A DNA stretch of 64,000 bases from Paraburkholderia acidicola (GTDB lineage: Bacteria; Pseudomonadota; Gammaproteobacteria; Burkholderiales; Burkholderiaceae). The position numbers and the translations under genes were made by a program. The notes beneath the pieces were generated by a model. That model saw nothing but the letters and a program-made list of their open reading frames with translations, was not told the origin of the DNA and did no database searches. The stretch is from NCBI RefSeq assembly GCF_002362315.1, contig NZ_MTZV01000006.1:1984001-2048000 (forward strand). Reading direction: 5' to 3'. Each line of letters begins with the position of its first letter. The stretch's first letter is position 1. Of the stretch, positions 63,286 through 64,000 are shown piece after piece.

Positions 63286-64000
63286 TTACTCGTCAGCGTC
63301 GTCGGCGAGCAGCGCTGCCTTTAGCGCCGCCGGCGCAGACGTGACCTGCAATTGCGGCGTGCCGTGCCATTGCGCACAGCGTTGCAATGCGCGCCTGAGA
63401 TCCGCGATAAGACGGCCGCTTTCACGCACGCCTTCCTCGAGATGCACCGACTTCAGTTCGAACACGCCGCTCGCGCGGTGTGCTTTCGCATCGACCCGCC
63501 CGACTAGCTTGCCGCGGCTTAGCAACGGCAGAACGAAGTAGCCATATTTACGCTTCTCAGCAGGCGTATAGCATTCGATCACATAGTCGAAATCGAACAG
63601 CGCCGCCGCCCGCTTGCGATCCCACACGACCGGATCGAACGGCGACAGCACCGTCGTTACCGTCGAGGCAAGACGCCCACTGGTTGCATCGTCGATGAGC
63701 GGCACGAACTCGCGATGCACGAACGTATCCTGTTTCCATCCGTCGACGCGCACCGGCAACAACTCACCCGCATCCGCGAGCGCGTGCAATGCATCGGTGT
63801 ACGGACGGCGCGGCAGCCGGTAGTAATCGGCGACCCAGTCGGCGCGAACCACGCCAAGCGAGCGGCAACTGCGGTTTAGCAGCGTTTGCTCGACGACGTC
63901 AGCGGGCTGGAGATGCAGTGCGTCGTCCCAGCCCGGCAACACACGCTCGGTGAGGTCGTAGACACGCTGGAAATTGCGCCGCTCCGCAACCATCAGATGA
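63286..64000 (-). CDS. YcaQ-like winged-helix protein (DUF1006), truncated by window edge
   Basis: The visible 238 codons are the C-terminal part of a YcaQ-type protein. The frame enters from the right with LMVAERRNFQRVYDLTERVLP and continues to FDPVVWDRKRAAALFDFDYVIECY and YGYFVLPLLSRGKLVGRVDAK. YcaQ-like proteins unhook interstrand DNA crosslinks and are about 400 residues, so roughly 170 residues lie outside the window. The C-terminus is complete, and the stop is at 63286. Confidence 0.83.
   Translation of the reverse strand, partial: HLMVAERRNFQRVYDLTERVLPGWDDALHLQPADVVEQTLLNRSCRSLGVVRADWVADYYRLPRRPYTDALHALADAGELLPVRVDGWKQDTFVHREFVPLIDDATSGRLASTVTTVLSPFDPVVWDRKRAAALFDFDYVIECYTPAEKRKYGYFVLPLLSRGKLVGRVDAKAHRASGVFELKSVHLEEGVRESGRLIADLRRALQRCAQWHGTPQLQVTSAPAALKAALLADDADE

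Overview
The window is high-GC DNA with dense, short-spaced operons, many LysR and GntR regulators, MFS carriers and an OmpC-type porin. Gene content and protein style point to a Burkholderiaceae bacterium, most likely Paraburkholderia or a close relative. This is an inference from protein similarity, because no rRNA or core marker is present. Most of the window is catabolic accessory chromosome, with three small scars of horizontal transfer.

Layout. 1-1342: the end of a type VI secretion effector module on the minus strand (PAAR protein, Tae4-type peptidoglycan amidase, and a truncated membrane protein that may be the immunity protein). 1343-1851: a decayed stretch with a probable transposase remnant. 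1852-8152: a LysR regulator divergent from an M20 peptidase and an MHS-type permease, then a DHA2 exporter and a CitE-like protein. 8850-16984: an itaconate-type catabolic locus (MaoC-fold hydratase, acyl-CoA dehydrogenase, CaiB/BaiF CoA-transferase, MmgE/PrpD protein, citramalyl-CoA lyase), followed by a LysR regulator and an MFS carrier. It matches the composition of the Pseudomonas aeruginosa itaconate locus. 16985-18577: a low-GC scar with two tRNA 3'-end-like fragments, an IS5-type transposase remnant, an orphan secreted protein and two clear terminators.

18578-21142: Tat-exported phospholipase C with a small lipoprotein. 21315-28877: a nitroreductase remnant, then glycogen debranching enzyme, GH63-like glucosidase, glucose-6-phosphate dehydrogenase and a ROK/polyphosphate-type glucokinase, a route from alpha-glucan to 6-phosphogluconolactone. 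28896-35465: DUF72, a three-gene XRE-cupin/TIGR04076/aldo-keto reductase operon, a DUF3311-symporter-porin uptake unit and an SMR protein. 35469-38507: an SDR and an alpha/beta hydrolase that both lack a canonical catalytic residue, divergent from a CGNR regulator across two tandem operator-like repeats, then a haloacid dehalogenase.

38582-42372: the lutABC lactate oxidation operon with divergent lutR and a FadR-type operator. 42392-49812: a GntR regulator with two near-identical palindromes, then an aminotransferase, MFS carrier, 2-keto-4-pentenoate hydratase-like enzyme and a YdiJ-like D-2-hydroxyacid dehydrogenase. 49853-51066: a small insertion with an orphan antitoxin and an HExxH protein. 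51113-64000: threonine dehydratase-like enzyme plus aminotransferase, AraC regulator, EamA permease, DHA2 exporter with LysR, another LysR, a cysteine-rich SufR-like regulator, a diaminopropionate ammonia-lyase/M20 hydrolase operon with a divergent Lrp regulator, a small hypothetical protein and a truncated YcaQ-like gene.
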